Under the pieces are notes generated by a model that worked only from the letters and a program-made list of their open reading frames with translations, made no database searches and was not told where the DNA came from. Both the position numbers and the translations under genes were made by a program. A stretch of 7,465 bases of DNA, taken from an uncultured Candidatus Pelagibacter sp. Lineage in GTDB: Bacteria; Pseudomonadota; Alphaproteobacteria; Pelagibacterales; Pelagibacteraceae. Positions 6,311 to 7,465 of the stretch are shown here, in pieces. The stretch's first letter is position 1, and each line of letters opens with the position of its first letter. Location: the NCBI GenBank assembly GCA_905612335.1, contig CAJQRT010000003.1, forward strand, positions 1 through 7,465, given 5' to 3'.

Positions 6311-7465
6311 CTAATTAAATTTAATAATAGAACCATTGCTTATTAAAAAAAGATTATTTTCATTTATAAATGGCTGTAATATTTTTCCACCTGAAATTTT
6401 AATTGTTTCAAGGATACTTCCTTCATTTCCATTTATGATAATTAATTTTCCATCATCATTAGTTAAATATATCTTATTCATGGCTACTATAAAACCAGTA
6501 GGTTTTGTTTGACCTCTTTTTATTTTTTTGTAATTTACAAATGAATCATTAACTCTGATTATATTTCCCGTTTTTTTATCAACTATGTACAAATATCCTT
6601 TTTCAGAAACAGTTATTAAAAGCTTACCGATAATGACAGGTTTAAGATCAGAACTAATTTCATTTTTCCAATTAATCAATCCTGTTGCAGCATCAATTGA
6701 ATAAAATTCATTTTTATTATTAGAAATAAATATTGTACCATTATTGATCACCAGCTCTGAATTAGATAATTGAAATGCATTTAAACTAATATTGTTATTT
6801 TGTGTGGGTAGTTGCCAAACAAGTTGACCAGATTTTATATCCACAGCAGTGATATCTCCAATAGAATTATTAAAATAAATATTTTTTTTACCAAGAGCAG
6901 TTGATATTTTTGTGTTTGATTTTGTTAATGATTCATCGGTTTTTAAACTCCAAATTTCTGACCCATTTTGTATTGATATTGACCTTAGAACATTTTTATA
7001 ATCCACTACATAGAAATTATTACCCTTTATTTTAATATCAGAATTAAAAGGGACTATATTTGTTTTTGCCCATAACAGCTCTCCTGTGTCAATATTAATT
7101 GCATAATATTTTGCCACATTGTCTGTTACTATTAATATATTGTTTTTTATAGCAAAGTTTAATCTTGGCTTTGTTTTCTTTTCACTTTTATTGTAAAAGT
7201 TATTTTTCCATACTATTTTTTGATTTTCATCATAAAAAATAATTGCCCCTTTATTGTCATAAAAAATTAAGTTTTTATTATAAAATAAAGGACTTGGGTT
7301 TGTGAAATCAAAGTCATTAAATTTAGAGAATTTATATTTTCCAATTCTTTGTAAGCCACCCTCATATGCCAGTTCCCCACTGTCATTTTGATTGTTCTGA
7401 CTACTTTGATTAAGCTTTTCATTGGATATCTTAATATACAAATTTGCATTGAACTCTTGTTCAAT
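6311..7465 (-). CDS. BamB-like PQQ-repeat beta-propeller protein (5' partial)
   Basis: The frame is open to the window edge, reading upstream of a TTG codon at 7439-7441 as IEQEFNAN, so that TTG is not the likely start and the N-terminus (signal peptide or lipobox, if any) is outside. 384 residues are visible. Repeated blade ends of the PQQ/BamB type run through it: DENQKIVW, DTGELLWA, QNGSEIWS, KSGQLVWQ, ATGLINWK, KTGNIIRV and NEGSILET, about 40-50 residues apart, with the closing strand LISNGSIIKFN. This gives seven readable repeats, close to the eight blades of BamB. BamB is an outer-membrane lipoprotein that helps the BAM machine insert barrels. No dehydrogenase catalytic features are visible, so a structural role is favoured. 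A linker rich in Q, N and S precedes the propeller. It is the first visible gene of the minus-strand unit; the cupin gene begins 2 nt after its stop. Confidence 0.82.
   Translation of the reverse strand: MEQEFNANLYIKISNEKLNQSSQNNQNDSGELAYEGGLQRIGKYKFSKFNDFDFTNPSPLFYNKNLIFYDNKGAIIFYDENQKIVWKNNFYNKSEKKTKPRLNFAIKNNILIVTDNVAKYYAINIDTGELLWAKTNIVPFNSDIKIKGNNFYVVDYKNVLRSISIQNGSEIWSLKTDESLTKSNTKISTALGKKNIYFNNSIGDITAVDIKSGQLVWQLPTQNNNISLNAFQLSNSELVINNGTIFISNNKNEFYSIDAATGLINWKNEISSDLKPVIIGKLLITVSEKGYLYIVDKKTGNIIRVNDSFVNYKKIKRGQTKPTGFIVAMNKIYLTNDDGKLIIINGNEGSILETIKISGGKILQPFINENNLFLISNGSIIKFN

Noticed and set aside
7439..7441. TTG as the start codon of the BamB-like gene
   Set aside because: The same frame stays open to the window edge and starting here would leave no signal peptide; the true start lies outside.
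1..7465. CRISPR arrays, tRNA/rRNA genes, insertion sequences, attachment sites
   Set aside because: No spaced direct repeats, cloverleaf-like sequence, transposase or flanking inverted repeats were seen; coding genes occupy nearly the whole window.

Overview
The window is A/T-rich and very tightly packed: six complete genes and two that run off the ends, with almost no non-coding DNA. The largest gap between genes is 43 bp. Base composition, lysine/asparagine/isoleucine-rich proteins, ATGA start/stop overlaps, an absence of Shine-Dalgarno-like leaders and gene content (N-methylglutamate-type amine metabolism, photolyase, a ZapE/AFG1 ATPase) suggest a streamlined marine alphaproteobacterium, most likely of the SAR11/Pelagibacterales type. 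That assignment is inference from style and content; no marker gene fixes it.

Left half, plus strand (1-4412). This looks like the tail of one operon. It holds the C-terminal part of an FMN-binding glutamate-synthase-like subunit (MgsC/GlxD type), then a GlnT/GmaS-type ligase of the glutamine synthetase fold, then a fold-type II PLP lyase of the diaminopropionate ammonia-lyase family, then a CPD photolyase. The last three genes are separated by 3 and 6 nt. GmaS and the Mgs proteins together turn methylamine plus glutamate into gamma-glutamylmethylamide and then N-methylglutamate. The PLP lyase has no assigned role in that pathway and lacks a catalytic aspartate, which makes it the most interesting gene here.

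Right half, minus strand (4409-7465). Read in transcription order, this is a BamB-like beta-propeller lipoprotein candidate (its start lies outside the window), a small cupin-like protein of unknown function, a ZapE/AFG1 ATPase and a YjbQ-family protein. Gaps are 2 nt, then two 4-nt ATGA overlaps, so this is clearly one transcription unit.

The two units converge, and the stop codons of the photolyase and yjbQ overlap by 3 of 4 nt. There is no intergenic terminator. I found no rRNA, tRNA, CRISPR array, insertion sequence or phage gene cluster. The best leads are the active-site substitution in the PLP lyase and its possible role in feeding methylamine to the downstream assimilation enzymes, the loss of the glutamate-synthase iron-sulfur cysteines in the MgsC-like subunit, and the uncharacterised cupin locked between bamB-like and zapE genes.
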